Assembly (NCBI RefSeq): GCF_003244875.1
Contig: NZ_LXXZ01000063.1
Location: forward strand, 1-64,000
DNA from: Stenotrophomonas sepilia
Lineage (GTDB): Bacteria; Pseudomonadota; Gammaproteobacteria; Xanthomonadales; Xanthomonadaceae
DNA: 64,000 bases
Reading direction: 5' to 3'
The position numbers were made by a program, and so were the translations under genes. This document shows positions 43,637 to 52,425 of the stretch, piece after piece; the stretch's first letter is position 1; the number at the start of each line of letters is the position of its first letter. The notes beneath the pieces are model-generated. The model was not told the origin of the DNA. It saw nothing but the letters and a program-made list of their open reading frames with translations, and searched no databases.

Positions 43637-45616
43637 ATGGAAGTACTGGAGCCGCAACAATCCCCGGTGCGCACCCTTCGGCCTGTGTTCGCCTTCGCGG
43701 CGATCATTGTCGTGGCGTTCGCGCTGTTCGTCAGCCTGTTCCCGCTCGGCGCGGGCCGCCTTCTGCTCAAGGCACAGGATTGGGCCGCCCTCAACGTCGG
43801 CTGGTACTACCTGCTGGCCATGACCCTGTACCTGGTGTTCGTGGTGGGCGTGGCGCTGTCCAAGTACGGTGGCATCAAGCTGGGTGCCGACCATGACGAG
43901 CCGGAGTTCAGTTACCTCTCGTGGGCCGGCATGCTGTTCGCCGCCGGCATCAGCATCACCCTGTTCTTCTTCTGCGTGTCCGAACCGCTGACCCACTACC
44001 TGCAGCCGCCGCAGGGCGATCCGGCCGCAGGCGAGGCTGGCGCGCGCCAGGCCATGCAGCTGCTGTTCCTGCACTGGGGCCTGCACGGCTGGGGCGTGTT
44101 CGCGCTGGCGGCGATGGCGATGGCCTACTTCGCCTATCGCCACAACCTGCCACTGGCCCTGCGCTCGGCGCTGTACCCGCTGATCGGCAAGCGCATCAAC
44201 GGCCCGATCGGATACACCGTGGACGCGCTGGGCATCGTCGCCACCGTATTCGGCATCGGTGCCGACATGGGCTTCGGCGTGCTGCACCTCAATGCCGGTC
44301 TGTCGCATCTGTTCGACATTCCGCACTCCAACCTGGTGCAGATCATCCTGGTGGTCAGCATGATGGGCGCGGCGGTGGCCGTGGCCGTGTCCGGCGTCGA
44401 GAAGGGCGTGCGCTGGATGGCCAACATCAACATGCTGCTGGCGATCGCGCTGGTGCTGTTCATGCTGTTCGCCGGGCCGACGCAGTACCTGTTCAGCACG
44501 CTGATGCAGAACCTGGGCGACTACCTGGGCAGCGTGGTCGGCAAGAGTTTCGATGTGTACGCCTATGGCGGCCGACCGGAATGGCTGGGCGGCTGGACGG
44601 TGTTCTACTGGGCCTGGTGGATCGGCTGGGCACCGTTCGTCGGCCTGTTCATCGCGCGCATCTCACGCGGCCGCACCATCCGCGAATTCGTATTCGGGGT
44701 GCTGCTGATCCCGCTCGGCTTCACCCTGGCCTGGCTGTCGATCTTCGGCAACAGCGCGCTGGACCAGGTGCTCCACCACGGCCAGCAGCAACTGGCGCAG
44801 CTGGCGGTGGATGATCCACCGACGGTGCTGTACGCGCTGCTGGACGGCTACCCGTGGAGCCGCACGGTGATCGCGGTGACGGTGCTGGTGAGCTTCATCT
44901 TCTTCGTGACCTCCGCTGATTCAGGGGCGGTGGTGTTGTCCACGCTGTCGTCGCATGGTGGATCACCCGAAGACGATGGTCCGCGCTGGCTGCGCGTGTT
45001 CTGGGGCACGGTGATCGCGGTGCTGACCGCCGGGTTGTTGCTGGCCGGCAGCATCGATGCATTGAAATCGGCGGTGGTGCTGGCATCGCTGCCGTTCTCG
45101 GCGATCCTGTTGCTGATGATGTGGGGCCTGACCCGCGCGTTCAGTGACGAGTCGCACCGCAAGCGCGCGCTGCAATACCGGCCATCGCCCTTGATCGGAG
45201 ACGATCGCCATCATCAGGGCTGGCGCCAGCGCCTGAGCCAGGCCATGCACTTCCCGGTACGCGACCAGGTCTACCGCTTCATGGATGACACGGTGAAGCC
45301 GGCGATGGAGGCGGTGGCCGAGCAGCTGCGCGGGCAGGGTTGGGATGTATCCACCCGCTTCGAGGCCGGCGACATGGAGCTGACGGTGAACCACGGCGAG
45401 CAGCAGGACTTCCTGTACCGGGTGATCCTCAGCGGCTACCTGACCCCGTCGTTCGCCGCCCAGCAGCTGCGCAATCAGCGCTACTACCGCGCTGAGGTAC
45501 ATCTGTTCGAAGGCAGCCAGGATTACGATCTGGTGGGCTACAGCCGCAAGCAGATCATCAACGACATCATCAGCCAGTACGAACGGCACCTGCAGTTCCT
45601 GCACCTGAGCCGTTGA
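43637..45616 (+). CDS. betT: BCCT-family transporter, BetT-like
   Basis: A 659-residue betaine/choline/carnitine transporter with twelve membrane helices in the first 510 residues and a long cytosolic C-terminal domain (about 515-659), as in the choline transporter BetT. The aromatic substrate box region is readable in FYWAWWIGWAPFVGLFIARISRG, and helix-8 sequences continue as TIREFVFGVLLIP. ITLFFFCVSEPLTHYL is the early BCCT block. High-affinity choline uptake for glycine-betaine synthesis under osmotic stress is likely. No betAB genes are in the window. Confidence 0.88.
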   Translation: MEVLEPQQSPVRTLRPVFAFAAIIVVAFALFVSLFPLGAGRLLLKAQDWAALNVGWYYLLAMTLYLVFVVGVALSKYGGIKLGADHDEPEFSYLSWAGMLFAAGISITLFFFCVSEPLTHYLQPPQGDPAAGEAGARQAMQLLFLHWGLHGWGVFALAAMAMAYFAYRHNLPLALRSALYPLIGKRINGPIGYTVDALGIVATVFGIGADMGFGVLHLNAGLSHLFDIPHSNLVQIILVVSMMGAAVAVAVSGVEKGVRWMANINMLLAIALVLFMLFAGPTQYLFSTLMQNLGDYLGSVVGKSFDVYAYGGRPEWLGGWTVFYWAWWIGWAPFVGLFIARISRGRTIREFVFGVLLIPLGFTLAWLSIFGNSALDQVLHHGQQQLAQLAVDDPPTVLYALLDGYPWSRTVIAVTVLVSFIFFVTSADSGAVVLSTLSSHGGSPEDDGPRWLRVFWGTVIAVLTAGLLLAGSIDALKSAVVLASLPFSAILLLMMWGLTRAFSDESHRKRALQYRPSPLIGDDRHHQGWRQRLSQAMHFPVRDQVYRFMDDTVKPAMEAVAEQLRGQGWDVSTRFEAGDMELTVNHGEQQDFLYRVILSGYLTPSFAAQQLRNQRYYRAEVHLFEGSQDYDLVGYSRKQIINDIISQYERHLQFLHLSR

Positions 45617-45650
45617 TGCGGTGGGTGCGGACCGCGGGACCGCACCGACC

Positions 45651-45715
45651 TGTAGAGCCGAGCCATGCTCGGCTGCGTGGTGCCGAAGAGCAGCCGAGCA
45701 TGGCTCGGCTCTACA
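45651..45715. repeat. Inverted repeat, GAGCCGAGC family, 26-bp arms
   Basis: TGTAGAGCCGAGCCATGCTC (then GGCTGC) at 45651-45676 is the exact reverse complement of 45690-45715; the loop is 13 bases. It sits between the convergent betT-like and TonB-receptor genes. Degenerate copies are at 48496-48564 and 54253-54323, and a single arm at 56299. Confidence 0.85.
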
Positions 45716-45722
45716 GTGGCAA

Positions 45723-48350
45723 TCAGAACCGGTAGCGCGCACCCAGCGAGACGAACTGCCCGCGCAGGTTGTACTGGCTGATGTCGAAACCGTTGGAACC
45801 GCCAGCCGGGTCGAACGGCGGGTCCTTGTCGGTCAGGTTCAGCGCCGACAGCGACAGCGTGGTGTTGGGAATCCCTTCGTACGCCACATACAGGTCCAGC
45901 TGGTGATAGGGCTTGACGCGGTCACGCAGCCCCGGGTTGCTGGTCGCCGTCGCCACGCGCTGGTCGTAGCCGCTTACGTACTGCAGGCTCAGCGTGCTGC
46001 TCCAGTCGCCCACCGCCCAGTTCAATGAGGTGGTGCCGCGGGTGCGAGGCAGCGCGCCGTGGCGGTTGTTGCCGGCGCCGTCATACGGTGCTTGGCCGGC
46101 CACCAGCGGTTGCTTGAAGCTGAGCAGGTGGGTCCAGCTGCCGGCCACGGTGAAGGTGCCCCAGCCGTCGGTACGGAAGGTACGGCTGGCGTCCAGGTCC
46201 AGCCCCGAGGTGGTCAACTCGCCCTGGTTGGCGTACTGGTTGGTGATGAACTGGATGCGTCCCTGCGCATCACGTTGCACGCGGCCCGGGAACAGGGTCG
46301 GGTTGTCGACGATGAACTGCGCGCTGTCCGGCTTGACCAGGTTGTCCTGCTCGATGCGGTACCAGTCCAGGCCGATGCTGGTATCGCCATCCGGCGACCA
46401 CACCGCACCCAGGTTGAAGTTGCGCGAACGTTCGGCCTTCAGGTCCGGGTTGCCGGTGCGGATGTTGGTGATGCCACGGCTGCCGCCGGGCTGCAGCGGA
46501 TCCAGCGGATCGATCACCGAACCATAGCTGACGGTCTGGCCGGGTGCGATTTCCGGCAGCGACGGTGCACGGAAGCCGCGGGAGAACGAGCCGCGCAGCA
46601 GCAGGCTGTCCAGCGGTTGCCAGCGCAGCGCCACCTTCGGTGAGAACGCCTTGCCGAAGTCGTCGTAGTGGTCGCCGCGGCCCGCAACCTGCAGTTCCAG
46701 CGTGCGATGCAGCGGCACGCTCAGTTCGGCGTAGGCGGCGCTGACCTGGCGCTCGCCGTTCACCACGTTGATGGCCGGGCGCAGTTCGGTGCCCGACAGC
46801 ACCTGTGCACTGGTGCGCGCGTCCAGTGATTCCTTGCGGAACTCTGCACCCCAGGCGAAGCTGATCGCACCGGCCGGCAGCTCCCACAGCGAGGTCGAGG
46901 CCTTCAGGTTCAACGAATGCAGCTTGTACCAGCCCGGACGCTTGGTCTGCAGGCGCAGTGCATCCAGTGCCCCCGGCGTGCTGGACGGGTTGAGGAAGTT
47001 GTAGCTGCCATCGCGCAGGATCTGTTCGAACGCGTAGCGGTTGACGAAATTGTCGACGTACTCGCGCTGCGCACTCTGCGAGGTCAGCGCCGAGACTTCC
47101 CAGTCCCAGCGTTCACCGCTGCCGCGCACGCCGGCCAGTGCACGGTAGAACACCTGGGTGTTGTCCTTCAGGCGCGGGCCGAGGTCGAAGAAGGTGTACT
47201 CGAACGGCAGCGGCGTGCTGCCCGGATTGTTCGGGTGGCCGACCGGCAGCACCGCCGGCACGTCGATCAGCGTGCCGGTGGCCGGGTTGTACGCGCGCAG
47301 GCCGGGGCCAACGGTCAGCGGCGCGCTGAAGATCTGGTCGGCCTTGTTGTGGCTGTACAGCACATCGGCGAAGGCCTCGACGCTGTCATTGAAGCGGTAA
47401 GTCGCGCTCAGCGAGGCCTGCAGGCGCTCGGCGCCGGGCTGCAGGGTCTTGAACGGCTGCGCATTGAAGGCGCAGGCCTGGCCGGGCAGGGTACTGCCGA
47501 AGTCGCTGTACGGGCGCAGCTGGCTGCCGTCGGGGCAGTTGGCGAACGGCTGAGGTGCGCGTGGGTTGCTCAGCCAGTTGCCACCGGCGGTGGGCCAGCC
47601 GGCCAGGCGTCCGCCGGGCTTGTCGCGGAAATCGCCGCTGCGGGTATAGGCGCGCTGGTCGGCGTCGAGGCGATCACGCTTGAGCAGGTCCAAGCCGAAC
47701 AGCACGTTCCAGCCCTGCTGCTCCAGGTCGCCGAAGCCGGCCAACAGGTTGGCCTTGCGTTCGTTCAGGCCACCCTCGGTGGCGGCACCGAAGCCGCCAC
47801 CCACTTCCACGCCCTGGAAGTTCTTGCGCAGGATGATGTTGATGACGCCGGCGATGGCATCGGAACCGTACACCGCCGAGGCGCCGTCCTTGAGCACTTC
47901 GATGCGCTCGACGGCGCTGATCGGCAACGCGTTGAGGTCGACGAACGTGTCCTGGGTATTGAGTGCGAAGCCGAAGTTGGACACGCGGTAGCCGTTGACC
48001 AGCACCAGCGTGTTCTTCGGTGACAGGCCACGCAGGCCGATCGAGGCAGAGCCGGCGGCGAAGCTGCCGGTGTACTGCTCATCGAAACTGTTGCCGGCAT
48101 TGGCCGACAGGTTGCGCAGCACGTCGGTAAGGGTGGAGCGGCCGGTCTGCTCGATCTGTTCGCGGCTGACGATCTGCACCGGGTTCGGCCCGGCGGTATC
48201 ACTGCGCTTGATGTTGGAGCCGGTCACCAGCACGGTGCCGAGAGTGGTGCTGTCCTTGCCGGTATCGGCCGATTCAGCGGCGCCGGCAGCGCCGGCGGTG
48301 AGGCTCAGCGCAATGGCGCCGGCTAGCAGGTTCAGGGTGGTGCGGTACAT
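45723..48350 (-). CDS. TonB-dependent receptor (large, Oar/xylan-type architecture)
   Basis: An 875-residue outer-membrane receptor from the ATG at 48350, signal peptide LLAGAIALSLTAGAAGA. The TonB-box region is TLGTVLVTGSNIKRSD. The plug contains IVSREQIEQTGRSTLTDVLR and VLKDGASAVYGSDAIAGVIN. The C-terminal barrel ends in VSLGARYRF. The plug style (VTGSNIKR, GSDAIAGVINIILRK) is that of the large receptors common in Xanthomonadaceae and Sphingomonads for carbohydrates or peptides rather than siderophores. No regulator or transporter is adjacent, so the ligand is open. Confidence 0.9.
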   Translation of the reverse strand: MYRTTLNLLAGAIALSLTAGAAGAAESADTGKDSTTLGTVLVTGSNIKRSDTAGPNPVQIVSREQIEQTGRSTLTDVLRNLSANAGNSFDEQYTGSFAAGSASIGLRGLSPKNTLVLVNGYRVSNFGFALNTQDTFVDLNALPISAVERIEVLKDGASAVYGSDAIAGVINIILRKNFQGVEVGGGFGAATEGGLNERKANLLAGFGDLEQQGWNVLFGLDLLKRDRLDADQRAYTRSGDFRDKPGGRLAGWPTAGGNWLSNPRAPQPFANCPDGSQLRPYSDFGSTLPGQACAFNAQPFKTLQPGAERLQASLSATYRFNDSVEAFADVLYSHNKADQIFSAPLTVGPGLRAYNPATGTLIDVPAVLPVGHPNNPGSTPLPFEYTFFDLGPRLKDNTQVFYRALAGVRGSGERWDWEVSALTSQSAQREYVDNFVNRYAFEQILRDGSYNFLNPSSTPGALDALRLQTKRPGWYKLHSLNLKASTSLWELPAGAISFAWGAEFRKESLDARTSAQVLSGTELRPAINVVNGERQVSAAYAELSVPLHRTLELQVAGRGDHYDDFGKAFSPKVALRWQPLDSLLLRGSFSRGFRAPSLPEIAPGQTVSYGSVIDPLDPLQPGGSRGITNIRTGNPDLKAERSRNFNLGAVWSPDGDTSIGLDWYRIEQDNLVKPDSAQFIVDNPTLFPGRVQRDAQGRIQFITNQYANQGELTTSGLDLDASRTFRTDGWGTFTVAGSWTHLLSFKQPLVAGQAPYDGAGNNRHGALPRTRGTTSLNWAVGDWSSTLSLQYVSGYDQRVATATSNPGLRDRVKPYHQLDLYVAYEGIPNTTLSLSALNLTDKDPPFDPAGGSNGFDISQYNLRGQFVSLGARYRF

Positions 48351-48495
48351 GGAAGCGACAACGCCAAACGGGGAGGAGCCGTCAGTACCGCACGCAGGTA
48401 CATGCGCCTTCCAATGACGAAAGCGCATTCAGTTATACAGCACAGGTTCTTAATGAACGGAGCGAGGAGTGCGGAGCATTTGGTCCGCACGCTCC

Positions 48496-48564
48496 TGTAG
48501 AGCCGAGCCTACGTTCGGCTGCGCACACTGACCGGAAAGCAGCCGAGCATGGCTCGGCTCTACA
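48496..48564. repeat. Inverted repeat, GAGCCGAGC family (degenerate)
   Basis: Starts TGTAGAGCCGAGCC and ends GGCTCGGCTCTACA; the left arm carries TACGTT in place of ATGC, so the inner stem is imperfect. Lies between the receptor promoter region and the end of the oxidoreductase gene. Confidence 0.75.
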
Positions 48565-48582
48565 GAAGGCAATGCCAGCCCA

Positions 48583-49560
48583 TCACGGCCGCAGCAGCAC
48601 CTTGCCGTTGCGGCCCGAGCCTCCTGCGACCTTCGCTGCCTGGGCGATGTCGTCCAGCGCGAAGATCTGCTCCACCGGCAGCGTCAGCTCGCCGCCAGCA
48701 GCACGCTTCAGCAGCTCGCCCACCAGCCGGCGCTTGTCCTCCACCGCCATCGCCTGGCTGACCTTGCTGCCCCAGAAGCCCTTCACCGTGGCTTCCTTGT
48801 AGATCAGGCCGCCGGCCGGGACGCGCATCGGTTCGCCGCTCATCACCCCGAACGACACCAGCGTGCCGTTGTGGCCGAGCAGGTCGACCAGGTCACCGCT
48901 GGCGTCGCCGCCGATGGAATCCACGGCGGCCGCCGCCTGTGCTTCGCCGGTCGCTTCACGAACGCGATCCTTCCACCCGTCCAACGAGGTGTCGAACACA
49001 TGATCGATGCCCAGCGCCTGCAACTGCGCCACGGCAGCGGCGTTGCGCACCAGGTTGGCCACATGCACGCCACGCGCCTTTGCCAGCATCGCCAGCGACT
49101 TGCCGACCGCGCCGTTGGCGGTGTTCTGCACGATCCACTGGCCTGCTTCGACGTGCAGGAACTCCAGCAGCATCAGAGCGCTCAGCGGCATGGCGATCAG
49201 CTGTGCGGCCATCTCGTCCGGGATCGCCTCCGGCATCGGAATCACCATGCGTGCCGGTGCAATGAACGCTTCGGCCCAGGTACCGTGCACCGAGGCGGCG
49301 GCAACCCGCTGACCGATCTGCAGGCCGTCCACGCCATCGCCGAGTGCATCGACCACGCCCAGTGCTTCACTGCCACCGATCGCAGGCAGTGTCGGCTTGT
49401 ACCCGTAGAGGCCACGCACGGTCAGCAGGTCGTGGTTGTGGATCGAGGCCAGCACGGTGCGGATGCGCACCTCGCCGGGACCGGGCTCGGGCAGGGCGGC
49501 ATCGGCAATGGCGAGGACGTCGGCCGGGTTGCCGAAGGAGGAGTACTGGGCAGCGCGCAT
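48583..49560 (-). CDS. Zinc-less MDR-family quinone oxidoreductase
   Basis: A 325-residue NADPH-dependent medium-chain reductase. The N-terminal GroES-like domain has VRIRTVLASIHNHDLLTVRG. The nucleotide site is degenerate for the family: QNTANGAVGKSLAMLAKARG. VDSIGGDASGDLVDLLGHNG follows. No structural zinc cysteines are present, placing it with quinone oxidoreductases and enoyl-reductase-like members. I use the ATG at 49560, with GGAA upstream. Substrate unknown. Confidence 0.87.
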   Translation of the reverse strand: MRAAQYSSFGNPADVLAIADAALPEPGPGEVRIRTVLASIHNHDLLTVRGLYGYKPTLPAIGGSEALGVVDALGDGVDGLQIGQRVAAASVHGTWAEAFIAPARMVIPMPEAIPDEMAAQLIAMPLSALMLLEFLHVEAGQWIVQNTANGAVGKSLAMLAKARGVHVANLVRNAAAVAQLQALGIDHVFDTSLDGWKDRVREATGEAQAAAAVDSIGGDASGDLVDLLGHNGTLVSFGVMSGEPMRVPAGGLIYKEATVKGFWGSKVSQAMAVEDKRRLVGELLKRAAGGELTLPVEQIFALDDIAQAAKVAGGSGRNGKVLLRP

Positions 49561-49690
49561 GGACGGTGTTCCGGGGAAAGTGGATGTTGTACCGAACTGG
49601 GGACGCAGGGCATGTCGACAAGGCGTCGCTGCTGCAACACGGCATCCTGCGACTGATCGTCGCGGCATGTCGTGATTACCGCATCTTGTG

Positions 49691-49719
49691 TTGACGGTTC
49701 AAGTCATCCCCACTATGTT
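49691..49719 (+). promoter_or_regulatory. Sigma-70-like promoter for the nrdAB operon
   Basis: TTGACG (49691-49696), a 17-bp spacer and TATGTT (49714-49719). It is followed by about 270 bp before the nrdA ATG. CCAC...GTGG flank the -10 element symmetrically, but the spacing does not fit an NrdR box. Confidence 0.5.
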
Positions 49720-49991
49720 GTGGCCGTCACTCCCGGTCAGCCGCCGCCGCCGGACATGCAGCAAACGTCCCACGGCCCGCCCCTGAAGGCTTGCCGTGTC
49801 GACGCGGCCGCCACCGTGCGGACGCAGGTCGCCCCCACGGCCCGGATACCGGCCGCAGGCGCAGGCAGATGCCGACGACCTCCGTTCCCGCACCCTGGCA
49901 ATCCACCCGTTTGCCCCGTGCGCCGGTATCGCGTCCAGGGCCGCCATGGCATCGACCGCCAAAGCGCGTGCGAGCCTGGAGTTTCACCACC
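49720..49991 (+). other. Long untranslated leader of nrdA
   Basis: If the promoter above is used, the transcript has a GC-rich leader of about 265 nt. I see no recognised riboswitch (no cobalamin box), and the open frames through it have no ribosome site. The nrdA frame itself stays open upstream of the chosen ATG, so an earlier start cannot be excluded. Confidence 0.4.
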
Positions 49992-52355
49992 ATGACCGAC
50001 AGTACCTTCCGCGCGGCCGATCTGGCCGGCGCCGCCGACGCTTTGCGCGCTGGTGGCGAGCGCGTGCCGACCTGGATCACCAAGGAGGCCGGCAACCGCC
50101 GCCTGCCGTTCGACGCTGAGCGGCTGCAGCGCAGCATCGATGCCGTGCATGCCGAGTTCCCGCAGCTGGATGTGAGCGACTACCGCCGCGTGGTGCAGGC
50201 AATGGTCGAGCGCAAGCCCAGCATCAGCGCCGATGACCTGGTCGATCTGCTGATCCGCGAGGCGGAATCGCGGGTGGACCTGGTCGCGCCCGAGTGGGAA
50301 CAGTTCGCCGCGCGCATCTACCTGCGTCGCCTGTACAAGCGTGCCAGCCGCAACCGCTTCTACGATGTCAGCCTGAAGTACGGCTCCTACGTGGGCCTGC
50401 AGGAAAGCCTCGCCGATCGTGGCATCTACAGCAACGACATCCTGCGCTGCTATTCTAAGGAAGAGCTGCAGCAGGCCGGTGAGATGATCGATCCGGAACG
50501 CGACCGCCTGTTCGCCTACAACGGCCTGTACCTGCTGGCCACGCGCTATCTGGCCAGCGACCGCAGCCGCGAGGTCTATGAGCTGCCGCAGGAGCGCTGG
50601 CTGACCATTGCGCTGTACCTGATGCAGGAGGAAAAGCCGCGCGAACGCCGCATGCAGCTGGTCGGCGAGGCGTACTGGGCGCTGTCCAACCTGTACATGA
50701 CGGTGGCTACGCCGACCCTGGCCAACGCCGGCAAGGTGGGCGGCCAGCTGTCCAGCTGCTTCATCGACACGGTGGACGACAGCCTGCAGGGCATCTATGA
50801 CTCCAACACCGATATCGCGCGCGTGTCCAAGCACGGCGGCGGTGTTGGCGCCTACCTGGGCTACGTGCGCAGCAGCGGCGCGCCGATCCGCGGCGTGGCC
50901 AATTCCTCCGGCGGCGTGGTGCCGTGGATCAAGCAGCTCAACAACACGGCGGTGTCGGTTGATCAGCTTGGCCAGCGCAAGGGCGCGGTGGCGGTGTACC
51001 TGGACATCTGGCACCGCGACATCGAAGCCTTCATGGACCTGCGCCTCAACAACGGTGACCAGCGCCTGCGCGCGCACGATGTGTTCACCTCGGTGTGCGT
51101 GCCCGACCTGTTCATGGAAGCGGTCGAACGCCGCGCCGACTGGTACCTGTTCGACCCGCACGAGGTGAAGCAGGCCAAGGGCTGGTACCTGCAGGACTTC
51201 TACGATGAGAAGCGCGGTTCGGGCAGCTTCCGCGACCGCTATGCCGAGCTGGTGGCCGATGAGCGCATCAGCCGCCGCACGGTGAAGGCCATCGATCTGT
51301 TCAAGCGGATCATGCTCAGCCAGCTGGAAACCGGCAACCCGTTCCTGTTCTACCGCGACGAGGTCAATCGCAGGAACCCGAACAAGCACGCGGGCATGAT
51401 CTATTCCAGCAACCTGTGCACCGAGATCCTGCAGAACATGAGCCCGACGCGGATGATCCAGGAGATCGTCAGCGGCGACCAGATCGTCACCACGCGCCGT
51501 GCCGGTGACTTCGTGGTCTGCAACCTGTCCTCGATCAACCTCGGCCGGGCGATCAGTGCACCTGATGACCTGCTGGCCACCGATGTGCTGGAGCGCCTGA
51601 TCCCGATCCAGGTGCGCATGCTCGACAACGTGATCGACCTCAACGCGTTGCCGGTGCCGCAGGCCACGATCACCAACCACAAGTACCGTGCCATCGGCCT
51701 GGGCACGTTCGGTTGGCACCACCTGCTGGCGCAGCAGGCGATCCAGTGGGAATCTCCGGATGCCGAAGCATTGGCCGACCGTCTCTACGAACGCATCAAC
51801 TTCCTGACCATCCAGGCCAGCGCGCAACTGGCGCGGGAGAAGGGCAGCTACCCCATGTTCGCCGGCAGCGATTGGCACAACGGACGCTACTTCCGTGACC
51901 GCGGCTACAGCGGCGCGGCCTGGGACAGCCTGGCCCGCGAAGTCGCCAGACATGGCCTGCGCAACGGTTGGCTGCTTGCAGTTGCGCCGAACATGAGCAC
52001 CGCGCAGATTGCAGGCTCCACGGCCTCCATCGACCCGATCTACAGCGCGTTCTACTACGAGGAAAAGAAGGACTTCCGGCGGCCGGTGGCGGCGCCGGGT
52101 CTGTCGCTGGAGACCTGGCCGTACTACGAGAAGGGTGCCTACAAGGTCGACCAGTTCGCCAGCGTGCGCCAGAACGCGCGCCGCCAGCGCCATGTCGACC
52201 AGTCGATCAGCTTCAACCTGTACGTGCCCAGCACCATCCGCGCCAGCACGCTGCTGGAGTTGCACCTGAGCGCCTGGCGCGAAGGCCTGAAGACCACCTA
52301 CTACGTGCGCTCCAACGACATCGACATCAGCGAATGCGAGTGGTGTTCAAGCTGA
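49992..52355 (+). CDS. nrdA: Ribonucleoside-diphosphate reductase alpha subunit (class I)
   Basis: A 787-residue catalytic subunit that reduces NDPs to dNDPs. An ATP-cone-like region sits at the N-terminus (about 25-115: WITKEAGNRRLPFDAERLQ). The active-site cysteines are visible: GQLSSCFIDTVDDS, SSNLCTEILQNMSP and VVCNLSSINLG. The swinging C-terminal pair is CEWC at the very end. The finger loop and barrel strands (RKGAVAVYLDIWHRDI, IAPNMSTAQIAG-type VAPNMSTAQIAGSTAS) are intact. The ATG at 49992 has TGGAG ten bases upstream. Followed by nrdB, a flavodoxin and a thioredoxin gene. Confidence 0.95.
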   Translation: MTDSTFRAADLAGAADALRAGGERVPTWITKEAGNRRLPFDAERLQRSIDAVHAEFPQLDVSDYRRVVQAMVERKPSISADDLVDLLIREAESRVDLVAPEWEQFAARIYLRRLYKRASRNRFYDVSLKYGSYVGLQESLADRGIYSNDILRCYSKEELQQAGEMIDPERDRLFAYNGLYLLATRYLASDRSREVYELPQERWLTIALYLMQEEKPRERRMQLVGEAYWALSNLYMTVATPTLANAGKVGGQLSSCFIDTVDDSLQGIYDSNTDIARVSKHGGGVGAYLGYVRSSGAPIRGVANSSGGVVPWIKQLNNTAVSVDQLGQRKGAVAVYLDIWHRDIEAFMDLRLNNGDQRLRAHDVFTSVCVPDLFMEAVERRADWYLFDPHEVKQAKGWYLQDFYDEKRGSGSFRDRYAELVADERISRRTVKAIDLFKRIMLSQLETGNPFLFYRDEVNRRNPNKHAGMIYSSNLCTEILQNMSPTRMIQEIVSGDQIVTTRRAGDFVVCNLSSINLGRAISAPDDLLATDVLERLIPIQVRMLDNVIDLNALPVPQATITNHKYRAIGLGTFGWHHLLAQQAIQWESPDAEALADRLYERINFLTIQASAQLAREKGSYPMFAGSDWHNGRYFRDRGYSGAAWDSLAREVARHGLRNGWLLAVAPNMSTAQIAGSTASIDPIYSAFYYEEKKDFRRPVAAPGLSLETWPYYEKGAYKVDQFASVRQNARRQRHVDQSISFNLYVPSTIRASTLLELHLSAWREGLKTTYYVRSNDIDISECEWCSS

Positions 52356-52371
52356 CCACCGGCGGCCCACG

Positions 52372-52396
52372 GTAGTGCCGGCCGCTGGCCGGCAAC
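52372..52396 (+). repeat. GTAG-type repeat inside the nrd operon
   Basis: One 25-bp GTAG palindrome lies in the 70-bp gap between nrdA and nrdB. Being transcribed, it could fold in the mRNA and set the ratio of the two subunits, as REP elements do elsewhere. Confidence 0.8.
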
Positions 52397-52425
52397 ACGA
52401 AGGAAAGAGAACGAAGGCATAAACC

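Noticed and set aside
49708..49725. NrdR box at the nrdA promoter (CCACTATGTTGTGG)
   Set aside because: The symmetric halves are two bases too close and the core differs from the NrdR consensus; no second box at the expected distance.
49720..49991. Cobalamin riboswitch in the nrdA leader
   Set aside because: No B12-box or typical core was found.
49737..52265. An 842-codon antisense frame across nrdA
   Set aside because: Shadow of the GC-rich third-position bias; nrdA on the plus strand has all catalytic residues.
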